DNA of 64,000 nt from the NCBI RefSeq assembly GCF_001543895.1, contig NZ_JYIJ01000015.1, forward strand, positions 303,674 through 367,673. The letters run 5' to 3'. This DNA is from Carbonactinospora thermoautotrophica. Its GTDB lineage: Bacteria; Actinomycetota; Actinomycetes; Streptomycetales; Carbonactinosporaceae. A model generated the notes under the pieces. That model was not told the origin of the DNA. It was given only the letters and a program-made list of their open reading frames with translations, and searched no databases. Position 1 is the stretch's first letter; each line of letters starts with the position of its first letter. A program made the position numbers and the translations under genes. This document shows positions 48,796 to 60,006 of the stretch, piece after piece.

Positions 48796-50048
48796 GCGGT
48801 GCCGCTCCTGTTCGCGGTCAGCTCACGGGCCCGGGCGCGCGCCCACCGGTCCGCCTCGAGTACGTCGGAGAGCGACAGGGCCTGGTCGTCTTGGGCGCCG
48901 TCGTACGCCTCGTGGTACTCGGCCACCACCCGTTCGACGGTGTCGACGATGCCGGTGAACGGGAGGCTCCTGTCGAGGAAGGCCGCCACGCACTCTTCGT
49001 TGGCGGCGTTGTACACCGCCGGGTACGTGCCGCCGGCCTCGCCCACGTACCGGGCGAGCCGCACGGCCGGGAAAGCTTCGTCGTCCAGCGGGAAGAACTC
49101 CCACGTCGTGGCCGTGGTCCAGGCGCAGGCGGGGGCCGCGTCCGGGATGCGGTCCGGCCAGCCGAGGCCGAGCGCGATCGGCAACCGCATGTCGGGCGGA
49201 CTGGCCTGGGCGATCGTCGAACCGTCGCAGAACTCGACCATCGAGTGGATGATCGACTGCGGGTGGACGACCACCTCGATGCGGTCGAAGGGGATGTCGA
49301 ACAGCAGGTGGGCTTCGATCACCTCCAGCCCCTTGTTGACCAGGGTGGCGGAGTTGATCGTGTTCATCGTGCCCATGCTCCACGTCGGGTGGGCCAGCGC
49401 CTGCTCCGGCGTCACGTGTGCCATCTGCTCCCGGGTCCAACCGCGGAACGGCCCACCGCTGGCGGTCACGATCAGCCGTCGCACCTCCTCGGCGCGTCCG
49501 CCGCGCAGGCACTGGGCGAGCGCGGAGTGCTCGGAGTCGACCGGCACGATCTGGCCTGGCCGGGCGCGCTCCTTGACCAGCGGTCCTCCGACGATCAGCG
49601 ACTCCTTGTTGGCCAGGAGCAGGGTGCGCCCGGCATCCAGGGCGGCCAAGGTCGGCTCGAGCCCCCTCGCCCCGACGACGGCGTTGAGCACCAGGTCGCA
49701 CTCCCACGCGGCGAGCTCGGTGACGGCGTCCGGCCCGGCGAGGATCTTCGGTACGGCGAAGTCGCCGGACTCATACCCGCGGCGCCGCGCCTCCTGGTAG
49801 AAGGCGAGCTGCAGGTCCTGGGCGGCGGTGGCCTGGGCGACCGCGACGACCTCGACTCCCAGCTCCAAGGCCTGCCGGGCGAGCAACTCGACGTTGCCGC
49901 CGCCCGCGGCCAACCCGACGACCCGGAAACGGTCAGGGTTGCGCTTGACGACGTCGATCGCCTGCGTGCCGATCGACCCCGTGGATCCGAGAATGACGAC
50001 GTCCCGCGCGGCGCCTGCCCGCGTGGTGTACGACTCCATGGCCCCCAT
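48792..50048 (-). CDS. dxr: 1-deoxy-D-xylulose-5-phosphate reductoisomerase
   Basis: The 418-residue enzyme performs the first committed MEP step. The NADPH motif ILGSTGSIG (about 19-27), [11 protein letters not shown], the metal and substrate segments [11 protein letters not shown] and TASGGPFR, and [16 protein letters not shown] are intact. The frame is open to 50345, but upstream residues are unlike the family, so ATG 50048 (or 50039) is chosen. It is coupled to rseP. Confidence 0.96.
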   Translation of the reverse strand: MGAMESYTTRAGAARDVVILGSTGSIGTQAIDVVKRNPDRFRVVGLAAGGGNVELLARQALELGVEVVAVAQATAAQDLQLAFYQEARRRGYESGDFAVPKILAGPDAVTELAAWECDLVLNAVVGARGLEPTLAALDAGRTLLLANKESLIVGGPLVKERARPGQIVPVDSEHSALAQCLRGGRAEEVRRLIVTASGGPFRGWTREQMAHVTPEQALAHPTWSMGTMNTINSATLVNKGLEVIEAHLLFDIPFDRIEVVVHPQSIIHSMVEFCDGSTIAQASPPDMRLPIALGLGWPDRIPDAAPACAWTTATTWEFFPLDDEAFPAVRLARYVGEAGGTYPAVYNAANEECVAAFLDRSLPFTGIVDTVERVVAEYHEAYDGAQDDQALSLSDVLEADRWARARARELTANRSGTA

Positions 50049-50398
50049 TGTTGCCTGTGGCGCCCGCGGATCGCGACCGCGACGGCCGTGGCCCGGATCC
50101 CGGTCGCGGGGCGCACCCGAAGCGCGCCCCGCGACGCCAGCGTGTTCCACCGCTGACTTCCCCCGTGCCCGTCCGGGTTCGGCGTAGCCGTGAACGAGGC
50201 TGCGAGCGCCGGGTGACGAGCAGGGGAACGACGAGTCAGCCTGGCGTGAAGATCGGGGTAAGAAACGAGCAGGACTCGCCCTCAAACCCATATGGCGACG
50301 AACTTCGCGGCGATCGGGCGTACTTCTTAGAAGAATCAGCAACATCCCGCGCCGCGATCCACGAATTCAGTTGCCTTTCCCGTGGCCAAAGGCAGAAC
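50049..50398. other. dxr-lrp divergent region with AT-rich palindrome
   Basis: No gene in 350 bp. The stretch 50260-50350 is clearly less GC-rich than its surroundings, as expected for promoters of both genes, and contains the palindrome at 50324-50335. Confidence 0.5.
50324..50335. promoter_or_regulatory. Candidate Lrp/AsnC operator
   Basis: TTCTTAGAAGAA is a perfect 12-bp AT-rich palindrome in otherwise GC-rich DNA, 63 bp upstream of the Lrp-family start. Lrp/AsnC proteins typically autoregulate through such sites. Confidence 0.45.
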
Positions 50399-50881
50399 AT
50401 GGCGGGTGTGAGCACCCGAGAGAAGAACTCCGCCCTGGTACTGGACGACGTCTCCAAGGCCATCATCGAACAGCTCCAGCAGGACGGCCGCCGACCCTAC
50501 GCGGCCATCGGCAAGGCGGTCGGGCTGTCGGAGGCGGCGGTGCGGCAGCGGGTGCAGCGGCTGCTCGAGTCCGGTGTGATGCACATCGTCGCGGTCACCG
50601 ACCCGCTCACGCTCGGGTACCGGCGCAAGGCGCTGCTCGGGCTGCGCGTCGAGGGCGACCTCGAGAAGGTGGCCGACCAGCTCGCCGAGCTGGAAGAGGT
50701 CGACTCGGTCGTGATCACGGCCGGGTCGTTCGACATCCTCGTCGAGGTCGTGGCCGAGAACGACGAGCAACTGCTGGACATCGTGAACCGGCGCATCCGC
50801 CCGCTGTCTCGGGTTCGGGAGGTCGAGGTGTTCGTGTACCTGAAGATGCGCAAGCAGTCCTACACCTGGCACGCTCCCTGA
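50399..50881 (+). CDS. Lrp/AsnC-family transcriptional regulator
   Basis: The 160-residue product has an N-terminal winged HTH (LDDVSKAIIEQLQQDGRRPYAAIGKAVGLSEAAVRQRVQRLLESG, about 15-60) and a C-terminal RAM/AsnC ligand-binding domain (about 75-150; LLGLRVEGDLEKVADQLAELEEVDSVVITAGSFDILVEVVAEN). The effector is probably an amino acid but unidentified. ATG 50399 has AAAGG about six bases upstream; the frame is open earlier but that sequence is promoter-like. Streptomycetes carry a similar regulator near dxr. Confidence 0.93.
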   Translation: MAGVSTREKNSALVLDDVSKAIIEQLQQDGRRPYAAIGKAVGLSEAAVRQRVQRLLESGVMHIVAVTDPLTLGYRRKALLGLRVEGDLEKVADQLAELEEVDSVVITAGSFDILVEVVAENDEQLLDIVNRRIRPLSRVREVEVFVYLKMRKQSYTWHAP

Positions 50882-51037
50882 GACGCCACGAGATCGGGTG
50901 AATTCGTGCCGGCTTCGATCATCGCGCGCCCCGCCTCACCCGCTCCGGACATAAGCTGCGCGCGTCCTGGTAAACGCCTTGTACCAACGACACGTACCAG
51001 GGACGCCGCGGCCTGACCGCCCACCGTGGGCCGGCTG

Positions 51038-51065
51038 GTGAACACTGTCCCGTGAACACTGTCCC
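51038..51065 (+). repeat. Perfect 14-bp tandem repeat upstream of the ABC transporter
   Basis: GTGAACACTGTCCC occurs twice in direct succession (51038-51051, 51052-51065), 105 bp before the ATPase start. An inverted CCTGGTA / TACCAGG pair lies further upstream (50966-50972 and 50995-51001). The arrangement looks like a tandem operator. Confidence 0.6.
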
Positions 51066-51170
51066 GACGTTCGGCGTCGTCGTAGCAGGCGGGTAGGGAC
51101 GTGCACCCGCCAGCGGTGGCGACCGCGACGGGAGAGCCCGACGGCGTAGGCGCGTGAGGGAGGTATCGAC

Positions 51171-51890
51171 GTGGGCACTGGGGGACATGGGGGAGAGCCC
51201 CCGCGACAGACCGGACGCCCGTTGCTACGCGCGTACGACCTCGTGAAGTGGTTCGGGGAGACGCCGGCGCTGCGCGGCGTGTCGTTCAGCGTCGCGGCGG
51301 GCGAGACGGTCGCGATCACCGGGCCGAGCGGTTCCGGCAAGTCCACCCTGCTGCAGTGCGTGGCCGGCATCATGACCCCCGACGTGGGCGAGGTCTGGTA
51401 CGAGGAGACGCCGGTCCACGCCCTGTCCGAGACGAGGCGCGCCCTGCTGCGGCGGGAGCACTTCGGAGTGGTGTTCCAGTTCGGTCAGCTCCTCGAGGAG
51501 CTGACCGCCGAGGAGAACGTGGCCCTGCCGCTGTTGCTCGCCGGACGGGCGCGGGAGGAGGCGTTGACCGCGGCCCGCCAGTGGCTCGCCCGGCTGGACG
51601 TGGCCGACTGCGCCCGGCAGCGGCCTGGGCAGATGTCGGCCGGGCAGATGCAGCGCGTCGCCGTGGCCAGAGCGCTCGTCACCTCACCCAAGGTGCTGTT
51701 CGCCGACGAGCCGACTGGGGCGCTCGACTCGTACGAAGGCGCCCTGGTGCTGCGCATCCTGCTGTCCGCCGCGCGTACCCACGGGACGACGGTCGTGCTG
51801 GTCACGCACGATCCCCGGGTCGCAGCCCACGCCGACCGGGAGATCGCGGTCCGGGACGGCCAGCTGGAAGCCGCGATGGTGAGGGCATGA
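51171..51890 (+). CDS. ABC transporter ATP-binding protein (MacB/LolD type)
   Basis: A 239-residue ATPase with Walker A GPSGSGKST (residues 51-59), Q-loop FQFGQLLEELTAEENVALPLLL, Walker B VLFADEPTGALD and switch LVTHD. The signature is MSAGQMQRVAVARAL, with Ala replacing the first Gly of the usual SGGQ. TADEPTGALD-type ATPases of this branch pair with FtsX-like permeases for lipid, peptide or antibiotic extrusion. The start is GTG 51171 after GGGAGG; it overlaps the permease start (ATGA). Confidence 0.93.
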   Translation: MGTGGHGGEPPRQTGRPLLRAYDLVKWFGETPALRGVSFSVAAGETVAITGPSGSGKSTLLQCVAGIMTPDVGEVWYEETPVHALSETRRALLRREHFGVVFQFGQLLEELTAEENVALPLLLAGRAREEALTAARQWLARLDVADCARQRPGQMSAGQMQRVAVARALVTSPKVLFADEPTGALDSYEGALVLRILLSAARTHGTTVVLVTHDPRVAAHADREIAVRDGQLEAAMVRA

Positions 51891-53239
51891 CCGCGCTGGG
51901 TCTGTCCCGGGAGCATCGCCGCGCCGGGACGGTGGTCGGCGCGGCGGCGGCTTCTCCACGCCCGGCCGGCGGGCTCGGCCTGGCCGTGGTCATGGCGTTG
52001 TGGCTCGCGCGGCGCGGGCGTGGCGCGGACCTGGCCCGCTGGGCCACGGTCGCGACCGGCTGCGCTCTTGCGACGGCCGCCCTGCTGTGGATCGTGACGG
52101 TGGGCGCGGCCAGCGCCGGAAGCGCGCTCGACGCCGGGTCGCGCGTCGCGGTCGTCGCCGGGTCGCTGCTCGCCCTGCTGCCGGTGGCGGTGCTGCTGAT
52201 CCTGTTGGTACGGCTGGCGGCCACGAGCCGGGCGCGCCGGCTGGCCGGCCTGCGCCTCGCCGGGGCGACGCCCGGCCAGGTCGCCCAACTGGTGGTGATC
52301 GACACCGGCGCCGCCGGTCTGGTCGGGGCCTTGCTGGGGCTCGGCGGGTTCACCGCCTCCCGGTTCGCGGCCGGCGCGGTGTGCGGCGTGTCGGACACGC
52401 TGCCGCTGCTCTTCGCCCCGGCCGTGCTGGTCGGCGTGGCGCTGGCGAGCGCGCTGCTGGCGCTGGCGGCCATGCGGGAGGTGCTGGCCACGCCGTACCG
52501 GGTGGTACGCGGCGACGAGGAGCGACCGCCGCGACCGTGGGGCCTGCCGCTGGTCGTGCTGGGCCTGGCCGTCCCGGTCACGAGCGCGCTGCGATCGCGG
52601 CCGGCCTGGCTCGGCGATCCGGAGTGGCTCACGGCGGCGCTGCTCACCGGCGCCGGACTCGCGGCGTCGGCGTCCTGGGTGACCGCACGGGTGGGGGAGG
52701 CGGTGGCCCGGCGCACCCGGCGGGCGACGCTGCTGCTGGCCGCACGGCGCATGCAGGCCGCACCGCGCCGCCTGGGCTACGCGCTCGGGGCGGTGGCCGT
52801 CGTCACCGTGGTGACGGTGACGGTCGCGGTCCCGGGCGCGGTGAGCCGCCAAGCGCTTCCGCTGCTGGCGCTGGCCTGCGGAACGGCGCTGCTTTGCGGG
52901 CTGGCCAGCCTGGTGCTGGCCGAGGTCGAGTCGCTGCTGGCCCGGCGCCGGCTGCTCGCCGCCCTGGTAGCGGGGGGCGTCCCCCGCCGTGCCCTGGCCG
53001 GGGCGCTGGTCACGCAGAACCTGCTGGCCGCCGCCGCGGTGGTGGTGCCCGCGGCGCTGCTGGGCCTGCTGGTCATGGCGCCCACGCTGGGGACGGCGCC
53101 GGCGTTCGTGACGCTCGTGGCCCTGACCCGTGCCGGGGTGATCGTGGGAGGCGTGCTGACCGGGGTGACGGCGACCAGCCTGCTGGAGTTCGTGGCGGTA
53201 CGCCGGGTGACGCCCGCGACGGCGCTGCGCTACGAGTGA
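51887..53239 (+). CDS. FtsX-like ABC permease
   Basis: A 450-residue, strongly hydrophobic permease with about ten predicted helices and two FtsX-like stretches, each with the LRLAGATPGQVAQLVVIDTGAAGLVGALLGLGG / ALVAGGVPRRALAGALVTQNLLAAAAVVV pattern around a TM-loop. It is smaller than typical two-domain FtsX/MacB permeases (about 800 residues) because no large extracellular domain is present. Coupled to the ATPase by ATGA; together they form a complete minimal exporter whose substrate is unknown. Confidence 0.85.
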   Translation: MTALGLSREHRRAGTVVGAAAASPRPAGGLGLAVVMALWLARRGRGADLARWATVATGCALATAALLWIVTVGAASAGSALDAGSRVAVVAGSLLALLPVAVLLILLVRLAATSRARRLAGLRLAGATPGQVAQLVVIDTGAAGLVGALLGLGGFTASRFAAGAVCGVSDTLPLLFAPAVLVGVALASALLALAAMREVLATPYRVVRGDEERPPRPWGLPLVVLGLAVPVTSALRSRPAWLGDPEWLTAALLTGAGLAASASWVTARVGEAVARRTRRATLLLAARRMQAAPRRLGYALGAVAVVTVVTVTVAVPGAVSRQALPLLALACGTALLCGLASLVLAEVESLLARRRLLAALVAGGVPRRALAGALVTQNLLAAAAVVVPAALLGLLVMAPTLGTAPAFVTLVALTRAGVIVGGVLTGVTATSLLEFVAVRRVTPATALRYE

Positions 53240-53586
53240 CCTGCCTTGCCGTCGGCCTGGCGACGTCGCACGGCGGAAGCCACGGGTTCTCCAGTGTGGG
53301 AATCGAGTCGCTCCAGGAATCCGGCGCGTACCTGGCGGGCGCCGGCCAGCCGGCGGGCTGCCGCCCGCAGGCGGCCGGACCGGGCGGGTACACCGACGTC
53401 CTGCTCGGCCTGGAGATCGGGTACGCCGTTTTCCTCGGCTGTGACCGGATCCTGACCGCGGGGACGGCACCCGCCCGGCTGGCCGGCCCGCGGCTGGGGT
53501 GGATCGGGTGGCGCGTCAGGTGTTGGCCGCCGCCAACTGCCCGCACGCGCCGTCGATCTCGCGGCCGCGCGTGTCCCGGACCGTGA
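53236..53586 (+). CDS. Possible small frame coupled to the permease
   Basis: GTG 53236 overlaps the permease stop as GTGA and opens a 116-residue frame with high third-position GC. The peptide contains [25 protein letters not shown] but no recognised domain. Its last 71 bases overlap the convergent rlmN 3' end, which argues against it. It could be a real coupled small protein or an accidental open frame. Confidence 0.25.
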   Translation: MTCLAVGLATSHGGSHGFSSVGIESLQESGAYLAGAGQPAGCRPQAAGPGGYTDVLLGLEIGYAVFLGCDRILTAGTAPARLAGPRLGWIGWRVRCWPPPTARTRRRSRGRACPGP

Positions 53587-54619
53587 CCGGAACCCCGTGC
53601 GCCTCCAGGCGACGGACGAACTCCCGCTCGTCCTGCGGCCGGGAAGCGGTCCACTTGGAGCCGGGTGTGGGGTTGAGCGGGATCAGGTTGACGTGCGCCA
53701 GGCGGCCCTTGAGCAGCCGGCCGAGCAGGTCGGCGCGCCAGGCTTGGTCGTTGATGTCGCGGATCAGCGCGTACTCGATCGAGACGCGGCGCTTGGTCTG
53801 CTCCGCGTAGTACCAGGCCGCGTCCAGGACCTCGGCGACCTTCCAGCGGGTGTTGACCGGGACGAGTTCGTCCCGCAGCTCGTCGTCCGGGGCGTGCAGC
53901 GACACCGCGAGGGTGACGTTCAGGCCCTCGTCGGCGAGCTTGCGTATGGCCGGCACCAGGCCGACCGTGGACACGGTGATCGACCGCTGGGAGATGCCCA
54001 AGCCCTCGGGGGTCGGGTCGGTGAGCCGGCGGATGGCACCCAGCACCGCCTTGTAGTTGGCCAGCGGCTCACCCATGCCCATGAAGACGACGTTCGAGAC
54101 GCGACCCGGCCCGCCGGGGATCTCGCCGCGGGCGAGCGCCCGGGCCCCGGCGACGACCTGCTCGACGATCTCGGCGGTCGACAGGTTGCGGGTCAGCCCC
54201 GCCTGGCCGGTCGCGCAGAACGGGCAGTTCATGCCGCACCCGGCCTGGGAGGACACGCACATGGTCACCCGGTCCGGGTATCGCATGAGCACCGACTCCA
54301 CCAGCGCCCCGTCGAAGAGCCGCCACAACGTCTTGCGGGTGGTGCCGCCGTCGCACTCCAGGTGCCGCACCGCGGTCATGAGGCGCGGCATGAGGGCCTC
54401 GGCCAGCGGACGGCGCAGCGCCCTGGGCACATCGGTCCACTCGTCGGGATCGTCGACGAGCCGGACGAAGTAGTGGCGCGACAACTGGCTGGCGCGGAAC
54501 GCCTTCTCCCCCAGCTCCGCCACTACGGCGCGACGCTCGGCAGGGTCGAGGTCGGCGAGGTGCCGCGGCGGCTTGGCACGGCGAGGAGCGGCGAAGATCA
54601 GTTCACCTGGTGCGGGCAT
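53516..54619 (-). CDS. rlmN: 23S rRNA/tRNA (adenine-C2)-methyltransferase RlmN
   Basis: A 367-residue radical-SAM methyl synthase that modifies A2503 of 23S rRNA and A37 of some tRNAs. The CX3CX2C cluster motif is CGMNCPFC (Cys128, Cys132, Cys135) and GEPLANY plus [12 protein letters not shown] follow. The essential C-terminal cysteine is in DGACGQL (about residue 359). It is immediately downstream of cdsA. Confidence 0.96.
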   Translation of the reverse strand: MPAPGELIFAAPRRAKPPRHLADLDPAERRAVVAELGEKAFRASQLSRHYFVRLVDDPDEWTDVPRALRRPLAEALMPRLMTAVRHLECDGGTTRKTLWRLFDGALVESVLMRYPDRVTMCVSSQAGCGMNCPFCATGQAGLTRNLSTAEIVEQVVAGARALARGEIPGGPGRVSNVVFMGMGEPLANYKAVLGAIRRLTDPTPEGLGISQRSITVSTVGLVPAIRKLADEGLNVTLAVSLHAPDDELRDELVPVNTRWKVAEVLDAAWYYAEQTKRRVSIEYALIRDINDQAWRADLLGRLLKGRLAHVNLIPLNPTPGSKWTASRPQDEREFVRRLEAHGVPVTVRDTRGREIDGACGQLAAANT

Positions 54620-54631
54620 CTCCCACCAGTG

Positions 54632-55996
54632 TCACACGGACGGCAGTAGGAGCGTGAACAGCAGCCACGTGACCGGCGCGGTGACCAGCAGCGAGTCGAG
54701 CCGGTCCATGACGCCGCCGTGGCCGGGCAGGAGCTTGCCCATGTCCTTGACCCCCAAGTCGCGCTTGACCAGCGACTCGACCAAGTCGCCGAGGGTGGCG
54801 GTGAACGCGACGGCCAGCCCGATGATCGCGCCCTTCCAGGCCGGGCCGTCCAGCAGGAACAGCACGGCCGCGGCGCCGCCGCCGGTGGCGAAGAGGATCG
54901 AGCCGACCAGCCCCTCCCAGGATTTCTTCGGGCTGATCCGGGGAGCCAGGGGGTGCCGGCCGAACAGCACTCCGGCCACGTACCCGCCGGTGTCGCTGAG
55001 CGCCGTCATGAGGATGAACGACGTCACACGGTGGTTGCCGTCCGGAGCGTCGAGCAGCATCACCGCGAACGACGCCAAGAACGGCACGTACACCGCGGAA
55101 AACACCCCGGCCGTGGCGTCGCGCAGATACCCTTCGGGCCCCTCGGGCATGCGCCAGACCAGCACCGCCAGCGCGGTGAGCCCGAGCGTGATGATCTGCG
55201 TCTGCGGCCCCCCGGCATACGTGCCGACGAGCATCGCGACCGCGCCGACCAGGAGCGGCACCACCGGGATCCGGATACCGCCGCCGGCCAGCGCGTGGCC
55301 CAGTTCCCAGATCGCCAGCACGATCGCCACCGCGGCCAGGCCCACGAACGCCGCCGGGTAGATGTACAGCGAGGCGAGCAGGACACCAGCGAGGAAGACA
55401 CCGACACCGATCGCGGCGGGCAGGTTACGGCCCGCCCGGCCGTGGTCCTGCCCACTCGGATCCGGGGGCGGCGCGTCCGGCTGCCGCAGGTCCTCGACCG
55501 GGGAGTGACCGAGCAGCTGTGTCTCGCCCTGCGTGTCGGCCGGGGGGAAGCCGGTGTCCGGTGGCTGGACGTGGTACCCCGGCTCGTCCACGTACCAGGG
55601 GGCGTCCTCCCGGGGTTCGGGATCGCCAGCAGGCGGGTACCCGCCGGCGTGGTCGTAGGCCGACGTCGGGTACTGCGTCTCGAACGAGGTCTCCGGGTGC
55701 GTCCGCCGGAAGGTGTCGCCCTGGAACACCTGGGTCGGCTGGTACGTCGGGTCCGTGGCCCGGCCCGGCCCCTCACCGTCGGCCGACGAGTGGCCGAACC
55801 CGCCGTCCGTCCAGCCGTCGGCCGACAGGGCGGTGCCGGCCACGATGCCGTTGGGCGTATCGTGCGGCTGGTCCGTGGCCCGGCCGGCGTACGTGGCCTC
55901 GCCGTACCGCTCGTACGAGGTCCCGTACGACGACTGCGGGTACGACCACTCGTCGTTCTTCGGCTGCTCCGGCTCGCCCCACCGAGGACCGGGCAT
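54632..55996 (-). CDS. cdsA: Phosphatidate cytidylyltransferase with long disordered N-terminus
   Basis: The 454-residue enzyme makes CDP-diacylglycerol. The C-terminal about 260 residues contain roughly eight helices with SDTGGYVAGVLFGRHPLAP, SPKKSWEG and the CdsA signature KDMGKLLPGHGGVMDRLDSLL. The first about 190 residues are a Tyr/Pro/Asp/Gly-rich hydrophilic region absent from most CdsA proteins (repeated YPT/YPP and YGT/SYE motifs), probably a disordered cytoplasmic extension as seen in some actinomycetes. ATG 55996 with GGAG four bases upstream is preferred to TTG 56014. Confidence 0.92.
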   Translation of the reverse strand: MPGPRWGEPEQPKNDEWSYPQSSYGTSYERYGEATYAGRATDQPHDTPNGIVAGTALSADGWTDGGFGHSSADGEGPGRATDPTYQPTQVFQGDTFRRTHPETSFETQYPTSAYDHAGGYPPAGDPEPREDAPWYVDEPGYHVQPPDTGFPPADTQGETQLLGHSPVEDLRQPDAPPPDPSGQDHGRAGRNLPAAIGVGVFLAGVLLASLYIYPAAFVGLAAVAIVLAIWELGHALAGGGIRIPVVPLLVGAVAMLVGTYAGGPQTQIITLGLTALAVLVWRMPEGPEGYLRDATAGVFSAVYVPFLASFAVMLLDAPDGNHRVTSFILMTALSDTGGYVAGVLFGRHPLAPRISPKKSWEGLVGSILFATGGGAAAVLFLLDGPAWKGAIIGLAVAFTATLGDLVESLVKRDLGVKDMGKLLPGHGGVMDRLDSLLVTAPVTWLLFTLLLPSV

Positions 55997-56019
55997 TCTC
56001 TCCCAGGCGGACAAAGGCG

Positions 56020-56577
56020 TCAGACCTCGAGGAGTTCGGCTTCCTTATGCTTGAGCAGATCGTCGACCTGAGCCACGTACTTGTGGGTGAGGTCGTCGAG
56101 TTCCTTTTCGGCGCGGCGCACCTCGTCCTCCCCGGCCTCGCCCTCCTTGACGATCTTGTCCAGGGCGTCCTTGGCGTGCCGGCGCACGTTGCGTATGGCG
56201 ACCCGGGCTTCCTCCGCCTTGTGGCGGGCCATCTTGATGTACTCCTTGCGGCGCTCCTCGGTGAGTTGCGGGAACACCACGCGGATGATCTTGCCGTCGT
56301 TGGTCGGATTCACGCCCAGGTCGGAGTCGCGGATCGCCTTCTCGATGTTGCCGAGCGCGTTCTTGTCGTACGGCGTGATGATCGCCATCCGGGGCTCCGG
56401 GGCGTGGAACGACGCGAGCTGGTTGACCGGCGTCGGCGTGCCGTAGTAGTCAACCATGATCTTGGCGAACATGCCCGGGTGCGCCCGGCCGGTTCGGATG
56501 GTGCCGAAGTCCTCCTTGGCGACGGAGACGGCCTTTTCCATCTTCTCCTCAGCTTCGAGGAGTGTCTCGTCGATCAC
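56020..56577 (-). CDS. frr: Ribosome recycling factor
   Basis: A 185-residue tRNA-mimic that dissociates post-termination ribosomes with EF-G. Diagnostic segments are [64 protein letters not shown] and [10 protein letters not shown]. The start is GTG 56577. It lies between pyrH and cdsA on the minus strand, the normal order. Confidence 0.97.
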   Translation of the reverse strand: MIDETLLEAEEKMEKAVSVAKEDFGTIRTGRAHPGMFAKIMVDYYGTPTPVNQLASFHAPEPRMAIITPYDKNALGNIEKAIRDSDLGVNPTNDGKIIRVVFPQLTEERRKEYIKMARHKAEEARVAIRNVRRHAKDALDKIVKEGEAGEDEVRRAEKELDDLTHKYVAQVDDLLKHKEAELLEV

Positions 56578-56630
56578 TGTCGGCTCCTGTCCGGGTGCGA
56601 AGTCCGCTGTCGCAGTGGGTCCTGTGGGGG

Positions 56631-58381
<1,751 letters not shown>

Positions 58382-58560
58382 GTGGTCTCTCGTCTCCTCG
58401 GATGGATCGTGGTCTGGCAGGAGCCCGCCCACGCGGGATCACCGCCGGGCGGGCGGCGGGCGCCGCGCGGATCGACCGGGCTCGGGCTCCCGGGTGGAGG
58501 CTGGTACCCGTCACGCCCGCTGCCCGGGGCCCGGTCCACGGCGCCCTCGTACCGCGGAGA

Positions 58561-59421
58561 TCAGGCGTTCTCGGTCGCGGGCGGCTCGGCCTTCTCACCC
58601 TGCTCGGCGGCCGGCTGCTCAGCAGCCTCCTTGTCGCCACCCGCGAGGAGCTCACGCTCCCACTCGGCGAGCGGCTCCGCGGCACCGAGCTCCTGACCGA
58701 CCTGCGGCTGCTCCTCGCCGGCGGCCTTGCCCGCGCGCTCCATCAGGCCCTCGGCGACGGCGTCGGCGATCACCCGGGTGAGCAGCGAGACGCTGCGGAT
58801 CGCGTCGTCGTTGCCCGGGATCTTGTAGTCGACCTCGTCCGGGTCGCAGTTGGTGTCGAGGATCGCAACCACCGGGATGCCGAGCTTGCGCGCCTCGCTG
58901 ACGGCGATGTGCTCCTTCTTGGTGTCGACGATCCAGACCGCGCTCGGCAGCCGCTGCATGTTGCGGATACCGCCGAGGGTCTTCTCCAGCTTCTCCTTCT
59001 CGCGCTTGAGGACGAGCAGCTCCTTCTTCGTCATGCCGGAGCCGGCGACGTCGTCGAAGTCGATCTCCTCGAGCTCCTTGAGACGCTGCAGACGCTTGTA
59101 CACCGTCGAGAAGTTCGTCAGCATGCCGCCCAGCCAACGCTGGTTCACGTACGGCATGCCCACGCGGGTCGCCTGCTCGGCGATCGCCTCCTGGGCCTGC
59201 TTCTTGGTGCCGATGAACAGAACGGAACCGCCCCGCGCGACGGTGTCCTTGATGAACTGGTACGCGCGGTCGATGTACGAGAGCGACTGCTGGAGGTCGA
59301 TGATGTAGATGCCGTTGCGCTCGGTGAAGATGAAGCGCTTCATCTTCGGGTTCCAGCGCCTGGTCTGGTGCCCGAAGTGAACGCCGCTCTCCAGCAACTG
59401 CCGCATGGTCACGACGGCCAT
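58561..59421 (-). CDS. rpsB: 30S ribosomal protein S2
   Basis: A 286-residue S2 with [48 protein letters not shown] and [31 protein letters not shown]. The C-terminal about 50 residues are Glu/Ala-rich, as in other actinobacteria. It starts at ATG 59421. Its leader carries a strong hairpin at 59482-59507. Confidence 0.97.
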   Translation of the reverse strand: MAVVTMRQLLESGVHFGHQTRRWNPKMKRFIFTERNGIYIIDLQQSLSYIDRAYQFIKDTVARGGSVLFIGTKKQAQEAIAEQATRVGMPYVNQRWLGGMLTNFSTVYKRLQRLKELEEIDFDDVAGSGMTKKELLVLKREKEKLEKTLGGIRNMQRLPSAVWIVDTKKEHIAVSEARKLGIPVVAILDTNCDPDEVDYKIPGNDDAIRSVSLLTRVIADAVAEGLMERAGKAAGEEQPQVGQELGAAEPLAEWERELLAGGDKEAAEQPAAEQGEKAEPPATENA

Positions 59422-60006
59422 GACCTGTTACTCCTGTCGTCATGCGCCACCGTGCTCGCCGGCGGCGCTCCTCGGTTTTCCGCGATGCCCCGGGCTCGGG
59501 GCATCGCCTCCTGACGCCCACCGGCGCCGAGCCGAGACGCGAAGCCTCGGACCGAGGGACGCCGTGCCGCCGCCGCTCGTGCGGAGTCGCCGCGCGGGTG
59601 GGTCGCGCGGTGGTCTTCGTACGGGACGACGGTTACGTGGACGTGCGTAATGGACCCAAGTGGCCGGGCCGTTGTGCCAGTCTACGGGAGCGTGGCCCAC
59701 ACAGGCGAACCGCGCGGCTGAACCGAGCCGACCCGACGGGTCACCGGGCAAGACGCTGACCCGCGGATGCGGAGAGAGGCCACGGGCTCTCGGACCGGCC
59801 CGCGGAGCTCCTGGGCGGGTGCGGGCTTGGTGTCAAGCACGGCTGGACGATCTGGGGAGGAAAGCGTACGCCATTCGGGTGAATGTCCCCCATCCGACTC
59901 AGGTATCGGCACTGAGACGCAATGAGTCGCACGCTTATCCACAATTTCTGTTTTTACTCTGGTTACGCCAGCCTCGGTGATCAAGGCTAACCGCATGGAG
60001 ATTCGC
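59422..60006. other. rpsB / M23-protein divergent region
   Basis: 585 bp without a supported gene. It holds the rpsB leader hairpin (59482-59507) and, around 59930-59990, a conspicuously AT-richer stretch (CTTATCCACAATTTCTGTTTTTACT) that probably contains the promoter of the plus-strand M23-like gene. I looked for a ydaO-type c-di-AMP riboswitch, which often precedes actinobacterial wall hydrolases, and could not identify its conserved core. Confidence 0.5.
59482..59507 (-). promoter_or_regulatory. Hairpin in the rpsB leader
   Basis: GCGATGCCCC-GGGCTC-GGGGCATCGC forms a perfect 10-bp stem about 60 bases before the rpsB start codon. On the minus strand it is followed by GGAAAACC, not a T-run, so it is more likely a leader structure (for example for S2 autoregulation) than a terminator. 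Confidence 0.45.

Noticed and set aside
46252..49800. Very long open frames opposite real genes, for example 46252-49800 (+), 15023-18019 (+), 36639-39626 (+), 21579-24896 (-) and 2922-4640 (-)
   Set aside because: They are antisense to well-identified genes (ispG-rseP-dxr, pnp, infB, eccC, the SpoIIE phosphatase). Their products are His/Asp/Arg/Val-rich as expected from reverse frames of high-GC codons, and none contains a domain.
59422..60006. A c-di-AMP (ydaO/yuaA) riboswitch before the M23-like gene
   Set aside because: The context is suggestive, but the conserved core sequences of that riboswitch could not be found in the leader.
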